The notes under the pieces: model-generated
The model's input: the letters and a program-made list of their open reading frames with translations, nothing else
Database searches by the model: none
What the model was told of the DNA's origin: nothing
Assembly (NCBI GenBank): GCA_009885545.1
Contig: VFKM01000094.1
Coordinates: forward strand, 1 to 33,002
Length of the DNA stretch: 33,002 nucleotides
Reading direction: 5' to 3'
Source: Flavobacteriales bacterium
GTDB lineage: Bacteria > Bacteroidota > Bacteroidia > Flavobacteriales_D > Crocinitomicaceae
Position numbers and translations under genes: made by a program
Part shown: piece after piece, positions 15,536 through 24,214 of the stretch
Layout of the letters: every line of letters begins with the position of its first letter
Numbering within the stretch: the stretch's first letter is position 1

Positions 15536-16603
15536 TTAATCTTTCACTTTATTCAATCCCATTGCTTTGAGTACTAATTTGGGAAGGTGCTTACCAGGTT
15601 TTTTATTTTTTAGATTGATATACCAGCCCCACTTTTTCATTATTGGAACTTTATGTGTTTCTACAAATTCAATCCAAGTTCCGTCTGGATCTTCGATATA
15701 TGAAAAACGGCCACCAGCTTCTCCCATATCAAAGGTGTCTGAGCTGTCAACTGTGAAAGGAAAACCTTTTGATTCACACTCTTTTTGTAATGCATTCATT
15801 CCTTGAATGTCAAAACACAAATGAATAAATCCCCAATCTCCCCAAAAACGATTCTCAAATATTTTTTTGCAATCTGTCCTATCTAATGCTTGTACTAATT
15901 CAATTTCTGTTGGCCCTAATAATCTTGCAAATGGTCCTTTTCTTGGTTCTTTATGTGTCAATAAAACTCGTCTGAATTTTCCTTTTCCACCTGGAAGTTC
16001 TCTGTAATCTAGGTCTTTATCAATAATATCATATTCTATGGTTGAATATCCCAGAATATCTTTATAGAGTACCAACGCTTTATCGATGTCACTTACACCT
16101 ATAACAGACCCGGCAACGCCACCGCAGTGAGAAGGGTGTTTCGTATTTGAGAAATAACCTCTTCCTTGAACAATTTGAAAAATATTTCCATTTGGATCCT
16201 GCGTGTAAAATGTTAGATCACCGTTGGGATTCTCAGTTAATTCGCCAATAATTGTCGCCCCATTTTGCTTAAAATAATTAAAACTTGCAGTAACATTTCT
16301 TGATTTTATTTTACAAGCATATAAACCGTAATCACCAAGTTGAATGTCGAATGTTGCTTTTTCAGTTGGGCGGCTTGTGAATTGCCATATTTCGAATCCA
16401 CCTCCACCTTCCATACTCAAAGCGAGCGTAGCAGTTCTTGAATGAACAACATTTCCAGTATATCTAGTCATCAATGGTGCTTCAGCGGCTTCTTCAAATA
16501 CTTTAACGTTGACTCCGAAAAACGTGCGGTACCATTTCCAGCTTTCTACCACATTTGGAACACCAATTCCCATTTGTTGAATTCCACATATTATTTTTTC
16601 CAT
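15536..16603 (-). CDS. Two-domain VOC (glyoxalase/dioxygenase fold) protein
   Basis: The ATG at 16603 is chosen because the protein then opens directly on the first VOC strand (IICGIQQMGIGVPN) and no longer overlaps the upstream patatin gene. The 355-residue product holds two VOC modules, about 5-150 and 160-320. Module two keeps a plausible metal set: glutamate in PTEIELVQ, histidine in GFIHLCFD and glutamate in GTWIEFVE. Module one has glutamines at matching places (NIFQIVQ), so it may be non-catalytic. The layout recalls 4-hydroxyphenylpyruvate dioxygenase, but length and motifs do not match it well, so no substrate is assigned. It starts 31 bp after the patatin gene and is probably co-transcribed with it. 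Confidence 0.8.
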   Translation of the reverse strand: MEKIICGIQQMGIGVPNVVESWKWYRTFFGVNVKVFEEAAEAPLMTRYTGNVVHSRTATLALSMEGGGGFEIWQFTSRPTEKATFDIQLGDYGLYACKIKSRNVTASFNYFKQNGATIIGELTENPNGDLTFYTQDPNGNIFQIVQGRGYFSNTKHPSHCGGVAGSVIGVSDIDKALVLYKDILGYSTIEYDIIDKDLDYRELPGGKGKFRRVLLTHKEPRKGPFARLLGPTEIELVQALDRTDCKKIFENRFWGDWGFIHLCFDIQGMNALQKECESKGFPFTVDSSDTFDMGEAGGRFSYIEDPDGTWIEFVETHKVPIMKKWGWYINLKNKKPGKHLPKLVLKAMGLNKVKD

Positions 16604-16634
16604 TGGGTATTTTATGTTTATAATTTTAGATATG

Positions 16635-18926
16635 TTATCGTATCGCTCTCTCATTAAATAAAACAAAGCCATAGCTTATTTGAAAAGCTACAGGTATAAT
16701 TTGCTTTGGGAAATAGTTGAAAGTGGCCCTAATTGGCCCCACGAAAGAATGATAAATAAGTGAAGCGGATGCCATATATGTTTCTCCCTTGAATGGCTTG
16801 GAATAACCAAAAGTACCATTATCATTTTTTTGTAGCAGAACAAATGGTTGATAATAATATGCATCAAAACGGAGATCAATATTTTTATTAAATGAAAATA
16901 CAAGATTAATACCACCACCAAGATATTGGGGTGACCTGTATTCAGGTAAAAAATAAGTTTCAGCATCTTGCACCAATGAAAAGGAAGTCATTGAAAGTAA
17001 TGTTGCTGTATAATTTGAAAATAATGATTGGCTATTGAAAACACCTTTACCATGAAAACCAAAATGAAAATTAGGATGGTTAATTATGAAAGTTTGAAAT
17101 TCAGCGTTTAAATTTATCCATTCGTGATTCTTACTTTTTACTGAGTCTGTCGAAGATGTGGATCCTGGAATATTTTTTTCTTTTCCATCCACATATCTTG
17201 CTTTGAATTTAAAATAATGACCAGAAGAGGCAAATTGTTTGCGATTCAATGAATTTTGTTCAAATTCCCAACTAAAAGAATTCCCTTTAAATGTTGTGAT
17301 ATCTGAAGTGTCTTTATTTGTGAATTCAACTGTTTGATAATAATCATCTTCTAAATTGAAAAAACGAAAATCAAATACGCTTTTAGTAGTATTTCCAATT
17401 GGGTGATTAAATTTTAAACCATAATACATTTCATTTTGTACAAGAAACGATGGTATAACATCCTCAAAAAATGTTGCAAAACTTCGAAAATAATCCCAGC
17501 GGTTCATAACAAAATAACTTGACACTGATATAGGAAAAACAGATGGGACTTCGAAGGTATAGTTGGCCTTAACTGAGCCGTAAAACTTCCCAAAATAGGA
17601 AGACAAACTAATTGTTGAAGCTGTTGTACCAATAAAACGATAACTTAATCCTAAGTAACCAGTATTAACAGCTCTAGATGAGAAATGACCACCTACATCT
17701 AATTTGAAATCTTTGGATTTTCGAATTTCTAACCCTAAGTTATAAGTAGAATCCTTCTTCAGGGATAGAATAGGGAACATAAACTCAATTTGTTGGGTAG
17801 CATATAATCGATAATATCTTTTTTCCAGTGTTTCAATTGAAAGAACCTCTTTTTTACGGACACTAATCATAGATTTATTCGCATAGGTAATTTCCCGTTT
17901 TAAATTAGAAACATGCGTTATAGATGAAACTTTTAAGTCAATAATTTTTGATTTAAATTTAAATCGTCTTATAGCCAACTCTTCTTTTGAAATTCTATTC
18001 AATACATGATGTTCAATGGAATCAATATATAGCATTGTTGTTTTATAACCAACTTCGATTGCTTTTTTCACTTGGTCAAAATCGAATGTTGAAATTTCTG
18101 GATTTGGTTGGATAATAATTCCAGCATCACATGGTAGCGTGAAATCAGAATAGGAAACCAACATGTTGGTAATCTGGCTTATCAATTCATCTTCCATTGG
18201 TGGAGCTGCATTATCGGAAACATTACTTCCGATAATAAAATCTGGACTAAAATCATAATACATTATATCAGCAGGAAAATTATTGTACAATCCCCCATCA
18301 AATAACAAAACATTATTTACCCGAATTGGATGGAAATAAAATGGATAGGTCATTGAAGCACGAACTGCCTGATTTAAATTCCCTTTTGAGAAAACGATGC
18401 TTTTCTTATTTCGAATATCAGATGCCACACATCTAAAAGGAACAAATAAACTATCAAAATCATTTCCATAAGACTCCCCTGTAGTCCCCAAAATTTTCAT
18501 CATTTCAAAATCCAAATAAGAGGAAGTAATAAAGTTTGTTGGTAAGGATTTTTTTAAAATACTATCTTGTGAAAATGAAAAATTAACAAGACTTGCATTA
18601 CTTTCGTTCTCTTTATATAAAAAATGTTGTTTTGATTTTAATTTTCCTTTGGACATCAATTGAAATTCGTTACTCAAAACATATTGTTCAATTTCTTCTG
18701 GACTATAACCTGCGGAATACAAGGACCCAACTAATGCTCCTGCAGAAGTTCCAGTGATGTAATCTATTGGAATTCCTCTTTCTTCAAGCGCCTTTAAAAC
18801 ACCAATATGGGCTAATCCCGTTGCGCCACCGCCACTTAAAACCAATCCAACTTTTTGTTGAGCACAGATTAAAGTGAATGTAAAACAACATCCGAAAAGA
18901 AGTAGATACCGATTTATTGATTTCAA
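16635..18926 (-). CDS. Patatin-like phospholipase fused to an outer-membrane beta-barrel
   Basis: A lipid acyl hydrolase with an outer-membrane domain, resembling type Vd autotransporters such as PlpD/FplA. The TTG at 18926 is preferred to the TTG at 18944 because it gives a compact signal peptide (MKSINRYLLLFGCCFTFTLI) and because an exact TAnnTTTG box overlaps 18944. In the 763-residue protein the patatin domain (about 25-310) has the oxyanion loop SGGGATG at 31-37, nucleophile S61 in GTSAG, and D210 of the DGG dyad. A POTRA-like linker (about 320-390) follows, then some 370 residues of alternating strands ending in the aromatic-rich IPVAFQISYGFVLFN. It is first in a unit with the VOC gene. 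Whether the patatin domain is released or stays tethered is unknown. Confidence 0.88.
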   Translation of the reverse strand: MKSINRYLLLFGCCFTFTLICAQQKVGLVLSGGGATGLAHIGVLKALEERGIPIDYITGTSAGALVGSLYSAGYSPEEIEQYVLSNEFQLMSKGKLKSKQHFLYKENESNASLVNFSFSQDSILKKSLPTNFITSSYLDFEMMKILGTTGESYGNDFDSLFVPFRCVASDIRNKKSIVFSKGNLNQAVRASMTYPFYFHPIRVNNVLLFDGGLYNNFPADIMYYDFSPDFIIGSNVSDNAAPPMEDELISQITNMLVSYSDFTLPCDAGIIIQPNPEISTFDFDQVKKAIEVGYKTTMLYIDSIEHHVLNRISKEELAIRRFKFKSKIIDLKVSSITHVSNLKREITYANKSMISVRKKEVLSIETLEKRYYRLYATQQIEFMFPILSLKKDSTYNLGLEIRKSKDFKLDVGGHFSSRAVNTGYLGLSYRFIGTTASTISLSSYFGKFYGSVKANYTFEVPSVFPISVSSYFVMNRWDYFRSFATFFEDVIPSFLVQNEMYYGLKFNHPIGNTTKSVFDFRFFNLEDDYYQTVEFTNKDTSDITTFKGNSFSWEFEQNSLNRKQFASSGHYFKFKARYVDGKEKNIPGSTSSTDSVKSKNHEWINLNAEFQTFIINHPNFHFGFHGKGVFNSQSLFSNYTATLLSMTSFSLVQDAETYFLPEYRSPQYLGGGINLVFSFNKNIDLRFDAYYYQPFVLLQKNDNGTFGYSKPFKGETYMASASLIYHSFVGPIRATFNYFPKQIIPVAFQISYGFVLFNERAIR

Positions 18927-18941
18927 ATTCGTTCTTTTGTA

Positions 18942-18949
18942 CAAAAATA
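18942..18949 (-). promoter_or_regulatory. -7 promoter box for the patatin gene (TATTTTTG)
   Basis: The minus strand reads TATTTTTG, an exact TAnnTTTG match, with TTTC (one base from TTTG) 16 bp upstream. It overlaps the longer TTG start at 18944 and lies 15 bp before the preferred TTG at 18926. Confidence 0.55.
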
Positions 18950-18979
18950 AGAGTAATTCATAAGTGAAAGGTATAAAAA

Positions 18980-20227
18980 ATGAAGGAAGAAGATAAAGTT
19001 AGCAGTCAGATTTTCAAAATCACCCTTAAAACCATTTTTGGTCTTGAACAAGTTCTCGCTGAGGAGTTAGTCGAATTAGGATATAATGATGTTGTGGTAT
19101 TAAATCGGGCAGTTCAAACAAAAGGTTCATTGAAAGATGTTTACTTTTTGAACTTGCATTGCCGATGTGCTATTTCTATATTAACAGAAGTAAAAAGTTT
19201 TTCTTTTCGAAACGAAGAAGATTTGTATAAGAAATGTATGCAAATTGATTGGACCAAGTTCTTTACTTTAGATAAAACTTTCGCTGTAAAAGGCGCAGTT
19301 TTCTCAGATTTATTCAAGCATTCGCAATATCCATTCTTATTAGTAAAAGATGCTATTGTTGATACATTCAGAAATAAAAGTGGCAATAGACCTGATGTAA
19401 ATATTAAAACGCCACAAGTTGTTTTTGATGTCTACATTCAAAATGCTAATTGTGTTATTTCTTTAAATACTAGTGGTCTACCTCTATTTCAAAGAGGTTA
19501 TCGCCAGGCGACAGGTGAAGCACCAATGAACGAAGTTGTTGCAGCAGGATTGATTAGAATGACGGGTTGGGATAGAAAATCTCCATTCATTGATCCATTT
19601 TGTGGTTCTGGAACGTTATTGATCGAAGCCGCTTTTTTAGCAACTGGAATTCCTTCTAATATTGAACGTCAGCATTATGCTTTCAAAAATTTTATTGGTT
19701 TTGACGAAAAATTGTGGGAAGAAATCTACGATGCCGCAAAGAAAAGAGTAACCGAACTTCCTTGTCGAATTATTGGTTCAGATTTGAGCGATGAAATGAT
19801 TACAATTACTCGAAGAAACTTAAGAGGTTTAGTTTTCGGACGTTTCATCGAAACTTCTGTTCAATCTTTTGAAAATGTCAAAAGAGCAGGTGACAAGGGT
19901 ATTTCTGTAACAAATCCACCTTATGGGTTGAGAATGGGCGAAAACCTTGAGGAAATGTATGAGGAACTAGGTAATTGGATGAAAAATGAGATGAAGGGTT
20001 ATGATTGTTGGGTAATGTCTGGAAGTGAAGAAGGGTTTAAATCACTTGGTTTGCGCCCAGATCGAAAAATCAAAGTGTATAACGGGGACTTAGAATGTAG
20101 TTTTAGAAAATTCGCAATTTATGATGGTACGAAACGCATTCATAAGTTGCAGAATGGAGCAGAAGGATTGAAATCAGAAGAATTAAGTTCGGATGAGGTA
20201 ATTTCAGAAACGGAAGTTGAGGATTAA
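18980..20227 (+). CDS. THUMP-domain class I 23S rRNA/RNA methyltransferase (RlmL N-terminal type)
   Basis: Family members use S-adenosylmethionine to methylate guanine N2 in 23S rRNA (as RlmL does at G2445) or related positions. In the 415-residue product a THUMP RNA-binding domain (about 60-165) precedes the UPF0020 methyltransferase domain. Motif I is DPFCGSGTL at 205-213, and the catalytic NPPYG at 312-316 is typical of exocyclic-amine methylation. The last 40 residues are acidic and low-complexity (SEELSSDEVISETEVED). It lacks the second RlmK-like half of E. coli RlmKL. The gene is divergent from the patatin gene and ends at a strong hairpin terminator. Confidence 0.92.
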   Translation: MKEEDKVSSQIFKITLKTIFGLEQVLAEELVELGYNDVVVLNRAVQTKGSLKDVYFLNLHCRCAISILTEVKSFSFRNEEDLYKKCMQIDWTKFFTLDKTFAVKGAVFSDLFKHSQYPFLLVKDAIVDTFRNKSGNRPDVNIKTPQVVFDVYIQNANCVISLNTSGLPLFQRGYRQATGEAPMNEVVAAGLIRMTGWDRKSPFIDPFCGSGTLLIEAAFLATGIPSNIERQHYAFKNFIGFDEKLWEEIYDAAKKRVTELPCRIIGSDLSDEMITITRRNLRGLVFGRFIETSVQSFENVKRAGDKGISVTNPPYGLRMGENLEEMYEELGNWMKNEMKGYDCWVMSGSEEGFKSLGLRPDRKIKVYNGDLECSFRKFAIYDGTKRIHKLQNGAEGLKSEELSSDEVISETEVED

Positions 20228-20247
20228 TATCAATTAGAATAATGAAA

Positions 20248-20295
20248 AAGCATAAAAAAACCATCAGTCAACTGACTGATGGTTTTTTTATGCTT
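20248..20295. terminator. Bidirectional terminator between the THUMP methyltransferase gene and gltA
   Basis: Positions 20248-20270 and 20273-20295 form a perfect 23-bp inverted repeat around a 2-nt loop. The core is ACCATCAGTCA/TGACTGATGGT, flanked by seven A on one side and seven T on the other, so it can stop transcription from either direction. Confidence 0.95.
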
Positions 20296-20306
20296 ATAAA
20301 GTTTAT

Positions 20307-21593
20307 TTATCTTTTCGCAATATCAACATATTCTCTTGGTGTTGCACCAGTATATATTTGTCTTGGACGACCAATTGGTTCATTGTTTTCTGTCATTTCT
20401 TTCCATTGAGCGATCCATCCTGGTAGACGACCTATAGCAAACATTACTGTAAACATTTCAGTCGGAATTCCTAATGCACGGTAAATTATTCCTGAATAAA
20501 AATCTACATTAGGATAAAGATTGCGTGATTTAAAGTATTCGTCTTCTAATGCTACCTTTTCTAATTTCTTAGCAATGTCTAACATTGGGTCATTAATCCC
20601 CATTTGTTCTAATACATCGTCACACGCTTTTTTAATGATTGTAGCACGTGGGTCAAAATTCTTGTAAACTCGGTGACCGAATCCCATTAGACGGAACGAA
20701 TCTTCTTTGTCTTTTGCTTTAAGTACCCATTTATCAACATCACCACCATCGTTGTGAATTTGTTCAAGCATTTCAATCACAGCTTGGTTTGCTCCACCGT
20801 GAAGTGGACCCCATAGTGCAGAAATACCTGCTGAAATGCATGCATATAAATTTGCTTGTGATGAACCAACAATTCTAACCGTCGATGTTGAACAATTTTG
20901 TTCATGATCAGCATGTAAAATCAATAATTTATTCAATGCTTTAGAAACAACAGGGTCAACGATGTATTCTTCAGTAGGCATTGCAAACATCATATGTAAA
21001 AAATTCGTACAATAGTCGTACTTGTTTTTAGGATACATAAATGGATGACGCATGGCATTTTTATATGACCAAGCGGCTAAAGTTGGAAGCTTTGCCAATA
21101 AGCGCAACATTGTCAAATCTTTTGCTTCAGGGCTTCTGTTTGGATCTAAAGATTCTGGGTAAAATGTTGAAAGAGAGCAAGTCATTGAAGCTAAAACTCC
21201 CATTGGATGAGCCTTTGCTGGATATGCTTCAAAGAATTGCTTCATATCCTCATGAACCAATGTATGTTTTGTAATATTATTTGTGAATGTATCTAATTGT
21301 AATTGCGTTGGTAGGGAACCATAAATCAATAAATAAGCTACTTCAATGAATGTAGCATTCTCAGCTAATTGTTCGATAGAATAACCTCTATAATGTAAAA
21401 TCCCTTTTTCACCATCTAAAAAGGTAATAGCACTTTTTGTAGCTCCTGTATTTTTATAACCTGTATCTAATGTTACATAACCCGTAGCATCTCTTAATTT
21501 GCTTATATCAATAGCTTTTTCATTTTCAGTTCCTTCAATTACTGGAAATTCGTATATTTTCCCTTCAAGTTCTAGTTTTGCAATTTCACTCAT
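20307..21593 (-). CDS. gltA: Citrate synthase
   Basis: Condenses oxaloacetate and acetyl-CoA into citrate at the entry to the TCA cycle. The ATG at 21593 (MSEIAKLELEGKIYEF) is preferred to the frame opening at 21665 because it matches family N-termini and gives 428 residues, the length of hexameric, NADH-regulated type bacterial citrate synthases. Catalytic residues are visible: H265 in GPLHGGANQAV, H307 in GFGHRVYK, and D364 in NVDFYSG. The preceding AT-rich 100 bp holds a near-match -7 box (TATTTTTA) but nothing decisive. It is probably monocistronic, ending at the bidirectional terminator. Confidence 0.97.
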   Translation of the reverse strand: MSEIAKLELEGKIYEFPVIEGTENEKAIDISKLRDATGYVTLDTGYKNTGATKSAITFLDGEKGILHYRGYSIEQLAENATFIEVAYLLIYGSLPTQLQLDTFTNNITKHTLVHEDMKQFFEAYPAKAHPMGVLASMTCSLSTFYPESLDPNRSPEAKDLTMLRLLAKLPTLAAWSYKNAMRHPFMYPKNKYDYCTNFLHMMFAMPTEEYIVDPVVSKALNKLLILHADHEQNCSTSTVRIVGSSQANLYACISAGISALWGPLHGGANQAVIEMLEQIHNDGGDVDKWVLKAKDKEDSFRLMGFGHRVYKNFDPRATIIKKACDDVLEQMGINDPMLDIAKKLEKVALEDEYFKSRNLYPNVDFYSGIIYRALGIPTEMFTVMFAIGRLPGWIAQWKEMTENNEPIGRPRQIYTGATPREYVDIAKR

Positions 21594-21702
21594 TTTGTAT
21601 GTGCCAATTATGGTATTAAAAATATTCTCGACTAAATTAATAAACAATTTGTTTAAAAAAAACAAGAACCATAGAATAAATATTTTTTTTTAAAAGTCTC
21701 GC

Positions 21703-23880
21703 TTATAAATTCTCTAATGTAAAGGTTAGCATCATATTGAAAAGATGATTACGTGTATTGCCCCCGTGAATTCCATGATTTTTATTCGGGTAGATAAAAA
21801 GATCAAATTGTTTATCCTCTTTAACTATTGCATTGACCATTTCCATCGTATTTTGATAGTGTACATTGTCGTCGCCAGACCCGTGGATTAATAAGTAGTT
21901 ACCTTTTAATAAATTTACAAAATTGATAGGCGAATTATCATCATATCCTTTTTCATTTTCTTTAGGTGTTCGCATGAAACGTTCGGTGTAAATATTATCG
22001 TAATATCTCCAATTTGTTACTGGTGCGACTGCAATTGCCATTTTAAATTGGTCAGCTCCTTTAGTAATTGCTAAAGAAGACATAAAACCACCATAACTCC
22101 AACCTTGTATACCGATTCTCGCAGGATCGACAAAAGACATCGCTTGAAGTTCTTTTGCGACGTTAATAAAATCTTCTGTTTCCAATTTTCCAAGTTGCAA
22201 ATAAGTCAGTTTTTTAAAAGTAGCTCCTCTATACATCGTTCCTCGTGGATCCACTGAAACAACAATGTATCCTTTTTGAGCCAATAATTGGTGATAAATA
22301 AAATCAGCACCGCCCCATGAATCTTTAACAGTATTTGAACCCGGACCTCCATAAACAGTCATGAAAACAGGATATTTTTTCGACGGGTCAAAATTCGCTG
22401 GCTTGATCATCCATCCATTTAACTCAGTATCGCCTGAATGAAATTTTACAAATTCTTTTGGTGAAAGTTTATAATTACTTAATACGCCTTTCAATTTCGA
22501 ATTGTTTTCTAAAACACTTATTTCTTTACCATCGTTTGAACATAAGGTGATAACTGAAGGAGTATTAGCATTAGAATATGTTTTTACAAAATACTTCATT
22601 CCATTTGTAAATTCTGCGTTATTTGTGCCAGTTTCAAGACTTAAAGCAGTTTTTGCTGTTGCATCGATATTGATTTTATAAATCCCTTTATATATTGGTG
22701 ATTTTTCAGCAGCAGAATAATAAATTGAATTTGTAGATTCATCGATACCGTAAAATTCAATTACATCCCAATTACCTTTGGTTATTTGCGTGTTAGCTCC
22801 ATCAAAAGTTAGTTTGTAAATATGGTTAAACCCGTCCTTTTCACTAGTTCTTAGAATAGTGTTCCCATCTTTTAAAATCAAAAGATTATTATCGATTTCA
22901 ACGTAAGTATCTGACTTTTCTTCAAAAAACACTTTGGTTGTCATCTTTTTAGCACTTAGATCTATCAAATGGTATTTCAAGTTGTTTTGATGACGATTCA
23001 ACGTTTGAATTATTAATTTATTTGACGTTCCGGACCATTGTATTCTAGGAACATATTCATAATCACCTAGATCGATATTCGCTATTTTGCCATTTTTAAC
23101 AGTGATTATATGTGCAGTTACTTTACTGTTTTCTTCACCCGCTTTTGGGTATTTAAACGTGTATAAATCAGGATATAATTCATTATAATATGTTAAATTG
23201 AATTCTTTCACATTCTTCTCATCAAATCGCAGAAATCCGATGTACTTGCTATCAGGTGACCAACCATAGGCTTTTGTAATTGCAAATTCTTCTTCATAAA
23301 CCCAATCAGTTGTACCATTAATGATTTTATTTCGTTTACCATCAATAGTCAACTTTGTTACTTTTCCAGAATTAAGATCTTTCACGAACAAATTGTTTTT
23401 ATAGATGTAAGAAACCTTCAATCCGTCTGGAGAATATTCTGCTAAAGTTTGAGGTTGGTGCTCTTCATCTAAAGATTGAATTGTACTAGACTTGATATCA
23501 TATAAGTAATAAACAGCAGAATAACTATGGCGATAAATACCAATAGTTTGCGTTGTAAGTAAAACTTTTGACTCATCATCGTTGAAGAAATAATCATCAA
23601 CTACAATCGGTGTATTTTTGTAAACTAATTTTTCTGTTGAAATTAATACTTCTGATTGATCTGAAGAAGCTGTTATTTCATGTTTTGTTATCAGTTGTTT
23701 TCCTTCGATCTTTGTAAGTTTTGTGTAATGAAAACCATCTTTCATTGATTTAAAGCCAGCAACACCTGAACCAGAGAATTCGTATTGTTTCCAAATTTTT
23801 TCAACAGTTATTTCTTGTGAATTACTGTATTGGGTTGTTAGAAAAATTATTAGGGAAAGCGCAAGTGTTTTATAAGTCAT
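21703..23880 (-). CDS. Dipeptidyl peptidase IV-type S9 serine peptidase, secreted
   Basis: Removes dipeptides, typically Xaa-Pro, from peptide N-termini in the periplasm or outside the cell. The 725-residue product has a signal peptide (about 1-21, cut near SNS-QE), an N-terminal beta-propeller (about 40-470) and a C-terminal alpha/beta hydrolase. The propeller carries DWVYEEEF at 192-199, the double-glutamate motif that binds the free N-terminus in DPP IV. Catalytic residues are S595 in GWSYGG, an aspartate at D670 or D671 in HGSGDDNVH, and H702 in NKNHGIHG. It lies alone between gltA and the divergent DNA-scavenging cluster, and no terminator is evident between it and gltA. Confidence 0.94.
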   Translation of the reverse strand: MTYKTLALSLIIFLTTQYSNSQEITVEKIWKQYEFSGSGVAGFKSMKDGFHYTKLTKIEGKQLITKHEITASSDQSEVLISTEKLVYKNTPIVVDDYFFNDDESKVLLTTQTIGIYRHSYSAVYYLYDIKSSTIQSLDEEHQPQTLAEYSPDGLKVSYIYKNNLFVKDLNSGKVTKLTIDGKRNKIINGTTDWVYEEEFAITKAYGWSPDSKYIGFLRFDEKNVKEFNLTYYNELYPDLYTFKYPKAGEENSKVTAHIITVKNGKIANIDLGDYEYVPRIQWSGTSNKLIIQTLNRHQNNLKYHLIDLSAKKMTTKVFFEEKSDTYVEIDNNLLILKDGNTILRTSEKDGFNHIYKLTFDGANTQITKGNWDVIEFYGIDESTNSIYYSAAEKSPIYKGIYKINIDATAKTALSLETGTNNAEFTNGMKYFVKTYSNANTPSVITLCSNDGKEISVLENNSKLKGVLSNYKLSPKEFVKFHSGDTELNGWMIKPANFDPSKKYPVFMTVYGGPGSNTVKDSWGGADFIYHQLLAQKGYIVVSVDPRGTMYRGATFKKLTYLQLGKLETEDFINVAKELQAMSFVDPARIGIQGWSYGGFMSSLAITKGADQFKMAIAVAPVTNWRYYDNIYTERFMRTPKENEKGYDDNSPINFVNLLKGNYLLIHGSGDDNVHYQNTMEMVNAIVKEDKQFDLFIYPNKNHGIHGGNTRNHLFNMMLTFTLENL

Positions 23881-23993
23881 AGCTTTTATTTAAGAGCTCT
23901 AAGTTATAAATTGTTTAAATTTTTTAATCAAAATCGTTTAAAACCTTTTTAAAATGTTAACAATTTTATAATATAGCTAGTTTCAAAATGTAT

Positions 23994-24001
23994 TACTTTT
24001 G
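23994..24001 (+). promoter_or_regulatory. Candidate -7 box for the DNA-scavenging operon (TACTTTTG)
   Basis: This is an exact TAnnTTTG match about 213 bp before the ATG of the lamin-tail gene. No -33 TTTG at normal spacing. The long distance to the gene means a structured 5' leader if the box is used. Confidence 0.35.
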
Positions 24002-24100
24002 TTATCAGTTATTTCATGTCAACCTTGAAGCTAAGTATTTTAGCTGAAACCATGAAAAAATATAACACAGCGAAATGAAAAAATAATGTTTTCACTTAAT

Positions 24101-24162
24101 ACAAGTTGCAATTGGATTTTTATCTCAATTCAAAGGAAAAGTATACTTTTCCCAACTCTTGT
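24101..24162 (+). promoter_or_regulatory. Structured element with 18-bp perfect palindrome in the operon leader
   Basis: GGAAAAGTATACTTTTCC at 24135-24152 is an uninterrupted perfect palindrome. It is enclosed by ACAAGTTG (24101-24108) and CAACTCTTGT (24153-24162), which pair with one bulged T. The segment between carries a weaker CAATTGGA/TCTCAATTC pairing, so as RNA it could form a three-way junction. As DNA the palindrome alone could be a dimeric repressor site. It lies 53-114 bp before the lamin-tail ATG. Confidence 0.45.
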
Positions 24163-24214
24163 AATTATTATTTCGTTCTCAATCAGCAACTTTATTTAAT
24201 CTAAACTATACCGT

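Larger units (their letters stand above)
23881..24214. promoter_or_regulatory. 334-bp divergent intergenic leader of the DNA-scavenging operon
   Basis: This is the longest gene-free stretch in the window. An exact TAnnTTTG box (TACTTTTG) at 23994-24001 on the plus strand would give a leader of about 200 nt. Inside that leader are a small hairpin AGCTAA/TTAGCT (24029-24045) and a larger fold at 24101-24162 built around an 18-bp palindrome. The AT-rich 23881-23990 part presumably holds the DPP IV gene promoter, though no exact box is seen there. An 8-codon ORF at 24052 is not considered real. No tRNA or riboswitch of a class I recognise is present. Confidence 0.5.

Noticed and set aside
16604-16672. 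Longer start for the VOC gene overlapping the patatin gene
   Set aside because: The extra 23 residues precede the first VOC strand and would overlap coding sequence; ATG 16603 fits better.
21594-21665. Longer citrate synthase start
   Set aside because: The extra 24 residues come from AT-rich leader; 428 residues from 21593 matches the family.
24052-24078. 8-codon ORF (MKKYNTAK) in the operon leader, possible attenuator peptide
   Set aside because: Too short, not rich in one amino acid, and not placed so as to control an obvious terminator.
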